NCBI RefSeq assembly: GCF_900996235.1
Contig: NZ_CAAJGM010000099.1
Location: 62,001-126,000 of the forward strand
Length of the DNA: 64,000 nt
Source: Paraburkholderia sp. BCC1885
Lineage (GTDB): Bacteria; Pseudomonadota; Gammaproteobacteria; Burkholderiales; Burkholderiaceae
Direction of reading: 5' to 3'
The stretch's first letter is position 1; the number at the start of each line of letters is the position of its first letter. The notes below the pieces were generated by a model. The model worked only from the letters and a program-made list of their open reading frames with translations. It had not been told where the DNA came from and made no database searches. The translations under genes were made by a program, and so were the position numbers. Of the stretch, positions 43,749 through 53,545 are shown piece after piece.

Positions 43749-44451
43749 GTCTCTGCCCCGGGGGTCGGTTGACAACGATCATATCCGAGCGCCGCTTCAA
43801 TGCGAAGCCGTGACGACGTTCCGCTTTTTCGGGTGCTACGGCAGTTCGAGCGACCACGGTTTTACGATAGACCAACGGCGGATTGGCCGATCCCGTGTCA
43901 AGACGCAAAATCACTGGGTTTCAGGACGTCTCGCTACCCCGCCCGAGGTGCCACGAGGCCGATATAGCGCAATCTAAGCCGTCGCTTTTCGCGCTGAGCC
44001 GAAGCGGCGTCCTTGTTGACACGGCGTGGGCCCTTAAAGCAGCCCCACGCAGCAGCCCCACGCGACAGGCGCAAAACAGGCTGATCTTAACGTCCAGCCA
44101 GCCCAATTTAGTTCGCGTCTCAAATCCGGCCAATCTCACGAATCAGGTTTGAGCGTCGTCCGCCACGGGACCGGGCTCCTAAGCACGTCGTTGATTGGCA
44201 TGGGTGGCTGGTCGCAACAATTCAGTTCCGCGCACGTGCGCCGCACTGAATGGCGCGGCGCAGTACTTCCCACCCCGAAGCGCGATGCTCACAGGCAAGG
44301 GGCCCGCTGCCCTCCCTCTGACGAGCCACATGGATTCCCGGGGCAAAGGCTACCGGGCCGTTGAGCGGCGCAGTCGTTACGAAGCCAGACTGCAAGCGAG
44401 AGCCAACGGCCGGCGAACCCCGGATGATCAGCACGCTACCACTCAGTGTCG
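43749..44451. other. Intergenic region between the HEPN island and gspM
   Basis: 703 bp without a supported gene. A short direct repeat of CAGCCCCACGC occurs near 44040-44065. Other frames are non-coding in composition. It contains the right-hand edge of the island inserted beside gspM. No attachment site or tRNA was found. Confidence 0.45.
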
Positions 44452-44961
44452 CTATCCTGCGGCCGGCTGCAGGGTGGCGGACACGCTCGCATGCCCCAGT
44501 TGGGTATCCGCCGTCACATGGATATTGACCACACGCACGTGGGCTGTCCGACGCACCGCGTCGAGCCAGATCATCCATGCGTTGAAGGGTGCACCTTTCA
44601 CGTCGACCTGTACGCCCTTGCCTATCACGGTCAACTGCGCATTGGCGACGCCCGCTGTGAGAAGCGACGCGGACAGCGCGTCGCGCAGGCCAGCACCTGC
44701 GGGCGAGCGTACCGCCTCAGCGCCACGCAGGCGCCGAACCTGCTCGGCCTCTGCCCGAACTTCGGCGAGCTGGATTTCAAGTTGCGGCAGGTTCCCGGCA
44801 ATTTGCGCCCGACCGTCAAACGCAGGCTCCCACAGTACGCTGTAGATGAGCACGGCCATGAACACGATCGCCGCGCCCACCAGCAGGCGCTGTTCGCGAG
44901 GCGCCCGCGTCCCGAACCATTCTTTCAGCGCGGCCCAGGCCGCGCGGACTTGAGCGTCCAT
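44452..44961 (-). CDS. gspM: Type II secretion inner-membrane protein GspM
   Basis: 169 residues. A short cytoplasmic part (WAALKEWFGTRAPREQRLLV) is followed by one membrane helix (about 26-43) and a periplasmic ferredoxin-like region (LPQLEIQLAEVRAEAEQVRR; AWMIWLDAVRRTAHVRVVNI). It works with GspL and the ATPase GspE in the assembly platform. It overlaps the 3' end of gspL by 37 bp, so the pair is translationally linked. It is the last gsp gene in the minus-strand run before the accessory island. Confidence 0.88.
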   Translation of the reverse strand: MDAQVRAAWAALKEWFGTRAPREQRLLVGAAIVFMAVLIYSVLWEPAFDGRAQIAGNLPQLEIQLAEVRAEAEQVRRLRGAEAVRSPAGAGLRDALSASLLTAGVANAQLTVIGKGVQVDVKGAPFNAWMIWLDAVRRTAHVRVVNIHVTADTQLGHASVSATLQPAAG

Positions 44962-46394
44962 TTACCGTTGTCCTCCAGTGCTGACAGCCCCTGCGCCGCC
45001 AGGCGGCGCGTGAGTGCGTCCTCATCCATTTCGGTGCCCGGCTTGAAGGTGACGTCAAGCGCCCCATCGCTATAGTCCAGCCCCGCGAGCGCCGCCGACG
45101 GCACGGGCGGCAATGCTCGCGAAAGCGCCGCAGCAAGCGCCAGAAAATCATCGGAACGCAGCTCACCACCTGCCTGGCGCATGCGCGACAGTTCCGCCGC
45201 CATTTGCTCATGCGGATCAAGCACGACCGTCGCCCCGGGGAGCGCCTCTTTCACCAGTCGTGTCATCTCCGCGTTGATTGCGTCGCGCCGGTGACGCAGC
45301 TGAAACCACTGCACATTCACGGCGACGACCGACACAACCAAGGCTGCGCCCGCAAACCCCAATGCTACCCTCCAGCGCTTGAGCCCGCCCTCACCTGGGC
45401 GCACGCGCCCGGCACGCGCGAAGGCGAACTGGCAGAGATTGAAGCGGCAGGCGAGGGCTTCGCGGGCAACGCGCTCCCAGGGAAGTATTTCGATCCCGGT
45501 TGGGCATGCTGCAATGTGCGGCGCTTCGCGCACCCCCGAACCGTCTTGCCCTACGGCGAGATCATAAACAGCAAGCAGTTCACCTTCCGCCATCCCCGAA
45601 AGCGTCGTCTCGAGCGCCGTGGCGCTCACGCTCACGCCGTAGCCGAGCGCCCCCTGACTGACCGCCAGTTCCACCCAGCCAGCATCCCCTTCCCCGGCGG
45701 CGATCCGCGATACCTGCGTCGGCTCACGTCCCACGATCAGCACCGTGGTCGCAGCCGGCGCTGTCGCGGCGGGCGTTGCTGCAACCGCGAGATCGGCAGC
45801 GCCCTCCACCGGAGCGACGGCCGTGTCGCCGACCGCTTCGCTGATGCCGTCCTTCGCATCCTTCACCGCAGCATCCAGCGGCGCTTCATTCGCCGGCGAC
45901 CCATCGACCGGAGAGACAGCAGACGCGCTATCTTCCCCAATATTCGAGCCCGCTTCATGCAACGGGATGCACCGCGTCAGCGGCACCGCGCGCAGCCCGC
46001 GATGACCGGCCGCACTGAACCGCTCGATGACCCCGGCGAACCATTCGCGATCCAGCACCGCGACGCATCGTTCCCCCGACGCAAAGGGCAAGGGATCGAT
46101 CGCAATGTGACTGCGTTGCGCGTCCTGGATCAGATGTTCCTCGACAGCGTTGGGCAACAGGCGCTCGAGCCGTGGACCCGTCACGGGTGGAAGCTTCACG
46201 TTGAGCAGCAGCGTGTCGCGCGCGGCCACGATCAGTACGGTCGCGTCCGCCTTCGGCAGTGCCTCAAGACCCGACCAGCCGGACCCTTCCAGCTCGCCCC
46301 TGCGCCCGAATACCGCGAAGGGCATATCCCTCGCGCCGGCGCTCTCCCCGACGACCGGATTGCCCGATGGCAACAGCACGATCAGCGTCGACAT
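44925..46394 (-). CDS. gspL: Type II secretion inner-membrane protein GspL
   Basis: 489 residues. The cytoplasmic actin-like domain is at the start (MSTLIVLLPSGNP, LPKADATVLIVAARDTLLLN, VEEHLIQDAQRSHIAIDPLP), where GspL docks GspE. An Ala/Pro-rich acidic insert of ~80 residues (DAAVKDAKDGISEAVGDTAV and onward) is longer than usual. The membrane helix is VALGFAGAALVVSVVAVNVQ (about 330-350), with a periplasmic tail after it. GGAG lies before the ATG at 46394. It overlaps gspM. Confidence 0.9.
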   Translation of the reverse strand: MSTLIVLLPSGNPVVGESAGARDMPFAVFGRRGELEGSGWSGLEALPKADATVLIVAARDTLLLNVKLPPVTGPRLERLLPNAVEEHLIQDAQRSHIAIDPLPFASGERCVAVLDREWFAGVIERFSAAGHRGLRAVPLTRCIPLHEAGSNIGEDSASAVSPVDGSPANEAPLDAAVKDAKDGISEAVGDTAVAPVEGAADLAVAATPAATAPAATTVLIVGREPTQVSRIAAGEGDAGWVELAVSQGALGYGVSVSATALETTLSGMAEGELLAVYDLAVGQDGSGVREAPHIAACPTGIEILPWERVAREALACRFNLCQFAFARAGRVRPGEGGLKRWRVALGFAGAALVVSVVAVNVQWFQLRHRRDAINAEMTRLVKEALPGATVVLDPHEQMAAELSRMRQAGGELRSDDFLALAAALSRALPPVPSAALAGLDYSDGALDVTFKPGTEMDEDALTRRLAAQGLSALEDNGKWTLKSARPGPR

Positions 46395-46482
46395 GGACCG
46401 GCTCCGCCCTGGTTGATTGCGGGCATCGATCGTCGCCCGTCTGACCGCGTGGAAGCGGGCACGTGCCTCAATGCGCCCGTTG

Positions 46483-46989
46483 TCATGGCCGCCGGACCTC
46501 GAAGCTACCAATGCCAGTTCCGACCACCAGCATTTGCGCATCTCCCGAATAGAGCGTCACCGTCACGGGCACGTCAATATTCTCGTCGCCAAACACGACG
46601 CGCGAGACGCTGTCGCCGCTGCCGGTGTAGTGGATCGCCACACCCGTCACGCTCGCGCCCCAGTTGTGCGGCTTGAGCACGTCATCTGAAAGCGGTCGCC
46701 ATGCTCCGTTCTCCGCGCGCTGATAGAACCTGTATCCGCCATCGCCCGGTTCCCAGGCGATCTGCGCTGACCGGATCTGCGCCTCGTCATCCGCGGACTC
46801 AAGCATGGTCGCCAGCCGCTGCGCTTCTTCGGCCAGGTTCGTGCGGCGGTTGCCAGTCGGTGCCAGCTCCACCATCGAAATCAGGATGCCCGCAATCACC
46901 AGCACCACCAGCATTTCAAGCAGCGTGAAGCCGCCCTGTCGCCGGACTCCGGTACGCAGGCCTTCACTGCCAAGACCCAATGTCCGCAT
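46483..46989 (-). CDS. gspH: Type II secretion minor pseudopilin GspH
   Basis: 168 residues. A type IV prepilin leader ends at RRQGG, followed by FTLLEMLVVLVIAGILISMV with Glu at +5. The periplasmic domain is typical GspH (AEEAQRLATMLESADDEAQI, SAQIAWEPGDGGYRFYQ, VTLYSGDAQMLVVGTGIGSF). GGGGAGGG precedes the ATG at 46989, and the ATG three bases upstream is an alternative. It overlaps the gspG stop. It is the only minor pseudopilin besides the detached GspK, since gspI and gspJ are absent. Confidence 0.92.
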   Translation of the reverse strand: MRTLGLGSEGLRTGVRRQGGFTLLEMLVVLVIAGILISMVELAPTGNRRTNLAEEAQRLATMLESADDEAQIRSAQIAWEPGDGGYRFYQRAENGAWRPLSDDVLKPHNWGASVTGVAIHYTGSGDSVSRVVFGDENIDVPVTVTLYSGDAQMLVVGTGIGSFEVRRP

Positions 46990-47437
46990 CATTGCCCTCC
47001 CCACCCGCCTTGCCGTCCGAGCCATAGCTGAAAACGTCGATCGCGCCATGCACGCCCGGGTTCAGGTACTGGTACGGATTGCCCCACGGATCGTTCGGGA
47101 GCCGTTCCAGATAGCCGCCGTCCTTCCAGTTGTTCGGCACCGGGTCCACGGTCGGTTTCTGGACCAGCGCTTGCAGACCCTGATCCTGGTTTGGAAACCG
47201 ACCGTTGTCGAGCCGGTACAGGTTCAGTGCCTGCATAACCGCGCCGATGTCCTGCTTCGCTGCGACACGCCGAGCCTCGTCCGGCCGGCTCATGATCTTC
47301 GGCACGATGAGCGCGGCCAGGATACCCAGAATCGCGATCACGACCATCACTTCAATCAGCGTAAAACCTCGCTGCAGGCGCTGCCGCAAGCGGGCGTTGT
47401 GGCGCTGCATCGTCAGCCTGTTCAGATCAGTCAGCAT
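46964..47437 (-). CDS. gspG: Type II secretion major pseudopilin GspG
   Basis: 157 residues. The prepilin cleavage site is RLQRG before FTLIEVMVVIAILGILAALI, with Glu at +5. The conserved GspG domain follows (IVPKIMSRPDEARRVAAKQD, LYRLDNGRFPNQDQGLQALV, DPWGNPYQYLNPG), including the calcium-site region near DGKAGGEGNDADIGSW. It forms the pseudopilus shaft. The start at 47437 has GGTGA. It is divergent from gspC, with a 105-bp shared promoter region. Confidence 0.95.
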   Translation of the reverse strand: MLTDLNRLTMQRHNARLRQRLQRGFTLIEVMVVIAILGILAALIVPKIMSRPDEARRVAAKQDIGAVMQALNLYRLDNGRFPNQDQGLQALVQKPTVDPVPNNWKDGGYLERLPNDPWGNPYQYLNPGVHGAIDVFSYGSDGKAGGEGNDADIGSWQ

Positions 47438-47542
47438 CGATTCACCATTCCGTCAAAAATTGGGGGTATTGAATTCAACAGACGCCACGCCCTGCGACAT
47501 ACTGCCGATCAGGTCGCCACCACTTACAAACAGGCCCATACC

Positions 47543-47977
47543 ATGTTCCGTTCCTTCATCACCCGGTTCCAGTCGCCGCCCACACTCGCTGCCATCGCCG
47601 CCATCGTGCTGTTCGTCGCCGTGCTCGCCTGGTGGACGTGGATCTTCCATACGCCCGCACCACAAGCGCCCGCACGACCCGCCCCGCCACCCTCCATCGA
47701 CGCATCTGCTGGCGCCACCCTGTTCGGTGCAGAACCGGACCGCGGTCGTCACGACCAGGTGCAACTGCTCGGCATCCTCGCATTCGACCCGAAGCATGCC
47801 GCCGCCATCATCAGTGTCGGCGACGGCGCCACACACGTCGTACGACTGAACGGCGCCGTCGCCGACGCCACCACCCTGCATGAGGTTCGCGCCCACTCGA
47901 TCATCGTCGAGCGCAACGGCATCCAGCGTGAAATCGCTCTTCCCGCCGCGCAGAGCCCGAGTGCATTCATGCACTGA
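47543..47977 (+). CDS. gspC: Type II secretion coupling protein GspC
   Basis: 144 residues, on the opposite strand from its neighbours. The membrane helix is LAAIAAIVLFVAVLAWWTWI (about 15-34), followed by a Pro-rich linker (PAPQAPARPAPPPS) and an HR domain (DQVQLLGILAFDPKHAAAII, HVVRLNGAVADATTLHEVRA). There is no PDZ or coiled-coil domain, so it is shorter than enterobacterial GspC. It links the inner-membrane platform to the secretin. It lies between gspG and gspF and converges on gspF. Confidence 0.88.
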   Translation: MFRSFITRFQSPPTLAAIAAIVLFVAVLAWWTWIFHTPAPQAPARPAPPPSIDASAGATLFGAEPDRGRHDQVQLLGILAFDPKHAAAIISVGDGATHVVRLNGAVADATTLHEVRAHSIIVERNGIQREIALPAAQSPSAFMH

Positions 47978-48054
47978 AAACCTGGCCGTCCCGCGGATCC
48001 CCTCTGCGCTTGCTGCGCGTGACCACTCGTGCACGGACGGACGCGCCGCGCTCA

Positions 48055-49272
48055 TCACTGCACCAGGTTATTCAGCTCGATGATCGGCATCATCACAGCC
48101 AGTACGATCACGAGCACTATCCCGCCCATCGCGAGAATCAGCAGCGGCTCCAGCAGGCTCGTGAGAAACATGGTCCGGCGCTCGAGTTCCCGCGACTCGC
48201 CTTCCGATGCGCGGTCGAGCATCGTCGTCACATCGCCCGTTGCTTCGCCCGAGCGGATCAGGTGAACAAGGACCGGTGGAAACGTCTTCGTATTGCCGAG
48301 CGCCCGCGAGAGCGACGTGCCTTCGCGCACACGGACGATCGCATCGTCAATGTTGCCGCGCATCGCGTTGTTGCTCAGCGTATCGGCTGCTGCCTGTAAT
48401 GCGCGCAGGATCGGAACGCCGGCCGCGGTGAGAATACCGAGCGTGCTCGCAAAGCGCACGGTGTTGTAGCCACGCACGAGTTTTCCAAAAAGAGGCGCAG
48501 TGAGCACCCATCGGTCAAACGCAAGCCGCGGCCCGGACTGCGCAAGGATCTTTCGTATGATCCAGACGAGCACGGCGACGCCAACGACCGTCGCCCACCA
48601 CCAGTGCCGAACGTACCCCGACAGTGCAAGCATCAGTACCGTCAGGAGCGGCAACTGCTGTTTGGTGCTCGTGAATACGTTGGCCACCTGCGGGACGACG
48701 TAGCTCAGCAGGAATGTCACGATGCCGAACGCAATGCAGGTCACCACCGCCGGGTACGTGAACGCCAGCATGATCTTCTGTCGCAGGCCATTGCTTTGCT
48801 CAATGTAGTCGGCCAGCCGCGACAACACGATACCGAGCTTGCCTGTATGTTCGCCGGCCGCCACCAGTGCCCGGTAGATTTCCGGGAAATCGCGCGGATG
48901 CTCACTCAGTGCATTCGCAAACGAGTGCCCGCCGACCACCTCCGCCCGGATCGATGCCATCAGCTCCCGGATGTAGTCGCGCTCCGCCTGTTCGGTGAGG
49001 ACCGAAAGCGTCTCATCAAGCGGCAACCCCGCGATCAGCAGGCTCGCGAGCTGGCGCGTGAGGATGGCCTGCTCGCGCTGCGAGAGCCGGCGCCCCATGG
49101 ACAGGCGCTGGCTGCGCTCGCCACGCATGCGGCTTGAAGCCGGCTCGACCAGCAGTGGCGTGAGACCCTGGGCGCGCAGTTGCCCCCGCCCGGCCCGCGC
49201 GCTGTCGGCGTCCAGCACGCCCTTCTTCGTCTTGCCCGCTGAATCGATCGCTTCGTACCGGAATGCAGGCAT
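48055..49272 (-). CDS. gspF: Type II secretion platform protein GspF
   Basis: 405 residues. Two homologous halves each carry a cytoplasmic domain and helices (GRRLSQREQAILTRQLASLL, AGLPLDETLSVLTEQAERDY, and in the second half PLFGKLVRGYNTVRFASTLG). The membrane segments are near 170-190, 220-240 and 380-400. The ATG at 49272 is preceded by GGTGGGGA and lies just beyond the gspE stop, so the genes are coupled. GspF is the polytopic core of the pseudopilus assembly platform. Confidence 0.95.
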   Translation of the reverse strand: MPAFRYEAIDSAGKTKKGVLDADSARAGRGQLRAQGLTPLLVEPASSRMRGERSQRLSMGRRLSQREQAILTRQLASLLIAGLPLDETLSVLTEQAERDYIRELMASIRAEVVGGHSFANALSEHPRDFPEIYRALVAAGEHTGKLGIVLSRLADYIEQSNGLRQKIMLAFTYPAVVTCIAFGIVTFLLSYVVPQVANVFTSTKQQLPLLTVLMLALSGYVRHWWWATVVGVAVLVWIIRKILAQSGPRLAFDRWVLTAPLFGKLVRGYNTVRFASTLGILTAAGVPILRALQAAADTLSNNAMRGNIDDAIVRVREGTSLSRALGNTKTFPPVLVHLIRSGEATGDVTTMLDRASEGESRELERRTMFLTSLLEPLLILAMGGIVLVIVLAVMMPIIELNNLVQ

Positions 49273-49273
49273 G

Positions 49274-50800
49274 TCAGTCCCCACCTGTGACGCGCAGCAC
49301 TTCTTCGAGCGAGGTCAGCCCCGATTCGAGCCAGCGGTTCGCGTCTTCCCGCAACGTACGCATTCCGGCCGCGCGGCCGGCCGCCAGGATCTCGGCGTCC
49401 GAGGCGTTGCGGTGAATCAGTGGACTGATTTCCCCGTCCATCAGAAGCAGTTCATACACGCCCCGCCGGCCCGCGTAGCCGGAACGGCCGCATTTCTCAC
49501 AGCCGACCGGATGCCAGGTCGTGATGCCGCCCTCGACACGCGACTCTTTGCACGCCGAACACAGACACCGCACCAGTCGCTGCGCGAGGACGCCCAGCAG
49601 CGAGGATGCGAGCAGATAGGGCTCCACACCCATGTCCGTCAACCGTGTAACGGCCGAGGCCGCATCGTTTGTGTGCAGCGTCGCGAGTACGAGGTGGCCT
49701 GTAAGCGATGCCTGCACCGCGATCTGCGCGGTTTCCAGATCCCGGATTTCGCCGATCATGATGATGTCCGGGTCCTGCCGCAGGATCGAGCGCAGCGCGC
49801 GTGCGAAGGTCATGCCGATCCGCTCGTTGACCTGCGTCTGGCCGATGCCCGACAGGTCGTATTCGATCGGGTCTTCCACCGTCATGATGTTGGTCGTCGC
49901 GGTCTCGAGGCGCGACATCGATGCATAGAGCGTGGTGGTCTTGCCCGAGCCGGTTGGCCCCGTCACCAGCACGATGCCGTGTGGGCGACCAATCAGCCTG
50001 TCGAACTGCACAAGCGTGTCGGCTGCCATGCCCAGACGCTCGAGATTCAGACGCTGCGCGTCCTTTTCCAGCAGCCGAAGTACCGCCCGTTCCCCGTGCC
50101 CCGTCGGCAGCGTGGAGACACGCACATCGACCGCACGGCCACCCACGCGCAGGGTGATGCGGCCGTCCTGCGGCAGGCGCTTTTCTGCGATGTCGAGCTG
50201 CGCCATGATCTTGATGCGGGAGATCAGCGCGCCATGCAGCGCCTTCTTTGGACGCACCACATCGCGCAGCGTGCCGTCCACACGAAAGCGCACCACCGAC
50301 GCATTCTCGAACGGCTCAATGTGGATGTCCGACGCACCCTCGCGCGCCGCCTGCGTAAGCAGCGCGTTGATCATGCGGATGATCGGCGCGTCGTCCTCCG
50401 ATTCGAGCAGGTCTTCCACCTCTGGCAGGTCCTGCATCAGGCGAGAAAGATCCACCTCCCCCTCGACCTCACCGACCACCTGCGCGGCGGTGCCATCCCC
50501 CCGTGAATACGCCGAGTTGATGGCCTGGGCCAGTTCCTCCGCGGGCACCCGCACGATCACCAGCCGACCGAAGGTGCGCGCCACTTCCGCGAGTGCCGGG
50601 ACCGGCGTACGCTCGCTCACCCATACCTCGCACTCCTGCTCGCGACGATCCGCGATCAGGATCTGCCCCAGCCGGGCGAACCCATACGGCAGCAACCGCA
50701 CTGATTCGGGCGACGGTGAGGACCGCGCCACCGGGATCGGCGGCGGTGGGGATGGCTGCGTCGTACGCGCTCCATTCATGGCGATCACCGAACCTGTCAT
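49274..50800 (-). CDS. gspE: Type II secretion ATPase GspE
   Basis: 508 residues. The N1E-type domain occupies the first ~150 residues. The RecA-like core has Walker A GPTGSGKTT (281-289), the Asp box ending MTVEDPIEY, Walker B DIIMIGEIRD and the His box LATLHTNDA. A tetra-Cys zinc site, C414/C417 and C434/C437, is intact. It powers pseudopilus growth. The ATG overlaps the stop of gspD (ATGA). An internal ATG at 50779 is a possible alternative. Confidence 0.96.
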   Translation of the reverse strand: MTGSVIAMNGARTTQPSPPPPIPVARSSPSPESVRLLPYGFARLGQILIADRREQECEVWVSERTPVPALAEVARTFGRLVIVRVPAEELAQAINSAYSRGDGTAAQVVGEVEGEVDLSRLMQDLPEVEDLLESEDDAPIIRMINALLTQAAREGASDIHIEPFENASVVRFRVDGTLRDVVRPKKALHGALISRIKIMAQLDIAEKRLPQDGRITLRVGGRAVDVRVSTLPTGHGERAVLRLLEKDAQRLNLERLGMAADTLVQFDRLIGRPHGIVLVTGPTGSGKTTTLYASMSRLETATTNIMTVEDPIEYDLSGIGQTQVNERIGMTFARALRSILRQDPDIIMIGEIRDLETAQIAVQASLTGHLVLATLHTNDAASAVTRLTDMGVEPYLLASSLLGVLAQRLVRCLCSACKESRVEGGITTWHPVGCEKCGRSGYAGRRGVYELLLMDGEISPLIHRNASDAEILAAGRAAGMRTLREDANRWLESGLTSLEEVLRVTGGD

Positions 50801-53268
50801 GGCTGCATCCGGTTGACGTTCGCCGGCTGTGAGGCATCGGGCACCAATGTCGGCGGCTGCGGTGCTGGTGCGGTTTGCGGCACCGGCTGCGCCGGCAAGG
50901 TCGCGCCGCTGTCCGCAGGCACGAGGGTGCTCGCCGCGCCGCCTGTTATGCCCGGGGCTGCTGTTCCTTGCGGCTCATCCGGTGCAGGCGCGCCTGATGC
51001 CGGAACGCCCGATGCCGCACCGGCCACCCTCTGGCGCGTCATCCGGTTCAGATCGAAGATGCCCTCGGCGGCGGGAACACCCTGCTGCGGTCCCGGCGGC
51101 GCCGGCGGCAACGTTGGCGAATCATGATCCCGCTCGATCCGGTTATCCGACTGGAATCCCGACATCTGCTGGCGAACATCGTTGTAGCGGCTCTGCGAAA
51201 TGTCCGCCTGGGTCGTCGCGTCGCGGATGATCACCGGCCGCAGGAACACCATCACGTTGGTTTTCGTGCGGCTCTTGTTCTCGGCCCGGAAAAGCGACCC
51301 GATCACCGGAATGTCGCCGAGCCAAGGCACCTTGTTGTTGCCGTCCGAGTAGTCATCCTGGATCAGGCCGCCGAGAACAATGATCTCCCCGTCGTCGGAG
51401 AGCACCGTCGACTCCACGGAGCGTTTGATGATGGTGACGCCTCCATTGTTGTTGACGGAGGTCGGATCGACCGACGAGTCTTCCGAGTAGATCTGCAATT
51501 TGATGACGCCGCTTTTCGCGATCTGCGGCTTCACGTGCAGCACGATGCCCACGTCCTCGCGGTCAAACGTGTTGAATGCGGCAAGCCCCGACGTGCTAGA
51601 AGTCGCAGTAGACACCGAACCGTTCTCGATGGGCACGTTCGAACCGACCACGATCCGCGCCTCTTCGTTGTCGAGCGTGATGAGGTTCGGCGACGAGAGG
51701 ATGCTCGCGTTGCTCACGGTCGCCAGCGCCTGCACCAGCGCACCGAGGCCGAAGAACTTGCCGAAGTTGTGCAGCAGACCGATGTTGATGCCGTTATTCA
51801 GGAGCGTCGTGGTCGCGGCCGTCGACAGGTTCTGCCCGATGGTCTGACCGCTTGCCGTCAGGTTCACAATCCCCTGGCTTGTCGACGTATTGAAGTTGGT
51901 ACCGCCGATCAGCGAGTTGGTGCCGTTGCTTGACTGCAATGCCCCCTGCCACTGCACCCCCAGATTGGCCGCGTCCGTCGCGGTCATTTCGACAATCATC
52001 GCCTCCAGGTAGACCTGCTCACGCCGCACGTCGAGCTGGCTGATCACGTTGCGGATGCTCTCGTACACCGGCTCTGGCGCCGTGACCACCAGCGAGTTCG
52101 TCGCCGTATCGGCCTGGATCGACTCGCCGCCTGGGTTCTCCTCACCCCCGCCGCCGCGCGCGTTCGCAAGCAGTCCTCCCGAACCACCCGAACCTCCGCC
52201 GGAGGATCCACCACCCAATGCTCCGGACTGCCCACCCGAACCACTGGTTGACGCCCCAGGCAACGGTGGCAGACCGGGCGTGCCGGTCGATGACGATGAT
52301 CCAGACCCGCCGCTGCTGTTGCCGCTGGTCGTGCTGTTGCCCTGGCTGAAACTCTGTGATGACTTGTCCGAGTCGGAATCCGAATCGCCTCCGGACAGAC
52401 CGAGCATCCCCCGCAAGACCTTCGCCAGTGAACTTGCACTTGCATAATCCAGCCGTATCACGTGCATGTTGCCAGGCACCCGGGTCGGTGCATCGAGCTC
52501 TGCAATCAAAGCCTTCGCGGCGGCGATTCTCGACGGACTGCTCGCGCGCAGCAGCAGCGCATTGATGCGCGGATCCGCCTCGACCGACACCTTCAGTGTC
52601 GCATCGGTATTGCCAATGCCCGCCGGGTCCAGCATCTTCTGGGCAATCGGCGCGATATCCATCGCGCTTTCGTGCTCAAGGTGCACCACCGCCACACTTT
52701 GCGACTCCGACTCATCGACGCCGGCAATGACCGCAGCGATGCGCCGGACATTATCGGCATAGTCGGTCACGACCAGTGTGTTGTCGTTGGCATATGCCAC
52801 GACCAGGTTGTTCGGGCTGACCATCGGCTTGATGACGGGCAGCAGCGCCGTTGCCGACCCACTCCTGAGCCGGAACACCTGCGTCACGACCGTATCGCCG
52901 CGCGCGCGTGGTTCATTGCCGACATACGTGGGCACCCCCTGCAGCTTGGCATCGGCTTCAGGCACCACTTTGAGAATGCCGTTGTCCTGCACGAGCGCGA
53001 AGCCCTGCATGCGCAGCGCGGTTTCGAGCGTCTTCAACGCCCGGTCGCGACTCACCGGATTATCGGCAGCAAGGTTCAGTTGTCCCTTCACGCGCGGGTC
53101 CACGATGATGGTGGTGTCAGTTGCGGCGCCGATGGCTTTCGCCACGTCGCTGATCGGCGCGTTCGTGAAGTTCAGCGTGACCTGTGCGCTCGCCAGTTGT
53201 GCGGAGAGCAGGCTGATGACAAGCATCGAGCGGGACAGACGGACAAGCGGAGTGCGTAGACGTCTCAT
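50797..53268 (-). CDS. gspD: Type II secretion outer-membrane secretin GspD
   Basis: 823 residues from the ATG at 53268. A signal peptide (VRLSRSMLVISLLSAQLASA) is followed by the N0 domain (VTLNFTNAPISDVAKAIGAA) and the N1-N3 domains. Within N3 there is a ~90-residue Ser/Gly/Asp insert (GGDSDSDSDKSSQSFSQGNS and onward), common in Burkholderia secretins. The secretin domain contains LGALVQALATVSNASILSSP, VPIENGSVSTATSS and GGLIQDDYSDGNNKVPWLGD. The C-terminal tail is Ala/Pro-rich. The ribosome site is weak. It heads the D-E-F unit. Confidence 0.95.
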   Translation of the reverse strand: MRRLRTPLVRLSRSMLVISLLSAQLASAQVTLNFTNAPISDVAKAIGAATDTTIIVDPRVKGQLNLAADNPVSRDRALKTLETALRMQGFALVQDNGILKVVPEADAKLQGVPTYVGNEPRARGDTVVTQVFRLRSGSATALLPVIKPMVSPNNLVVAYANDNTLVVTDYADNVRRIAAVIAGVDESESQSVAVVHLEHESAMDIAPIAQKMLDPAGIGNTDATLKVSVEADPRINALLLRASSPSRIAAAKALIAELDAPTRVPGNMHVIRLDYASASSLAKVLRGMLGLSGGDSDSDSDKSSQSFSQGNSTTSGNSSGGSGSSSSTGTPGLPPLPGASTSGSGGQSGALGGGSSGGGSGGSGGLLANARGGGGEENPGGESIQADTATNSLVVTAPEPVYESIRNVISQLDVRREQVYLEAMIVEMTATDAANLGVQWQGALQSSNGTNSLIGGTNFNTSTSQGIVNLTASGQTIGQNLSTAATTTLLNNGINIGLLHNFGKFFGLGALVQALATVSNASILSSPNLITLDNEEARIVVGSNVPIENGSVSTATSSTSGLAAFNTFDREDVGIVLHVKPQIAKSGVIKLQIYSEDSSVDPTSVNNNGGVTIIKRSVESTVLSDDGEIIVLGGLIQDDYSDGNNKVPWLGDIPVIGSLFRAENKSRTKTNVMVFLRPVIIRDATTQADISQSRYNDVRQQMSGFQSDNRIERDHDSPTLPPAPPGPQQGVPAAEGIFDLNRMTRQRVAGAASGVPASGAPAPDEPQGTAAPGITGGAASTLVPADSGATLPAQPVPQTAPAPQPPTLVPDASQPANVNRMQP

Positions 53269-53545
53269 GGGCAATGGTTCGGTGCCGGCTTTTTGGATAA
53301 GCCGAAGCAGCCAGCCGCTCCGGCACATGGATCGTCCGATGCGCAGGAAACACCTGGCGCATACCCTGCCGGTCGCACCCGTTGGTCTCATCGCGGGCAG
53401 ATCAGCAGCGTCAAGGGTAAGCACCTGAACCACTCAAAATTGTGACACGATTCTGTTGTTCGTCTGAGAGCGGCCTCATCATGCGGGACTACTGACCAAG
53501 TGCGCGGAGGTAGCACATCATGGATCCGGCCGCGGCTCATGGGAC

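Noticed and set aside
43749-44451. Attachment site or tRNA at the island edge
   Set aside because: No cloverleaf and no direct repeat matching the other edge near 40.7 kb could be found by eye.
45204-46676. 490-codon plus-strand ORF
   Set aside because: Antisense to gspL. The translation is Arg/His-rich without motifs.
48995-50506. 503-codon plus-strand ORF
   Set aside because: Antisense to gspE, where Walker motifs prove the true frame.
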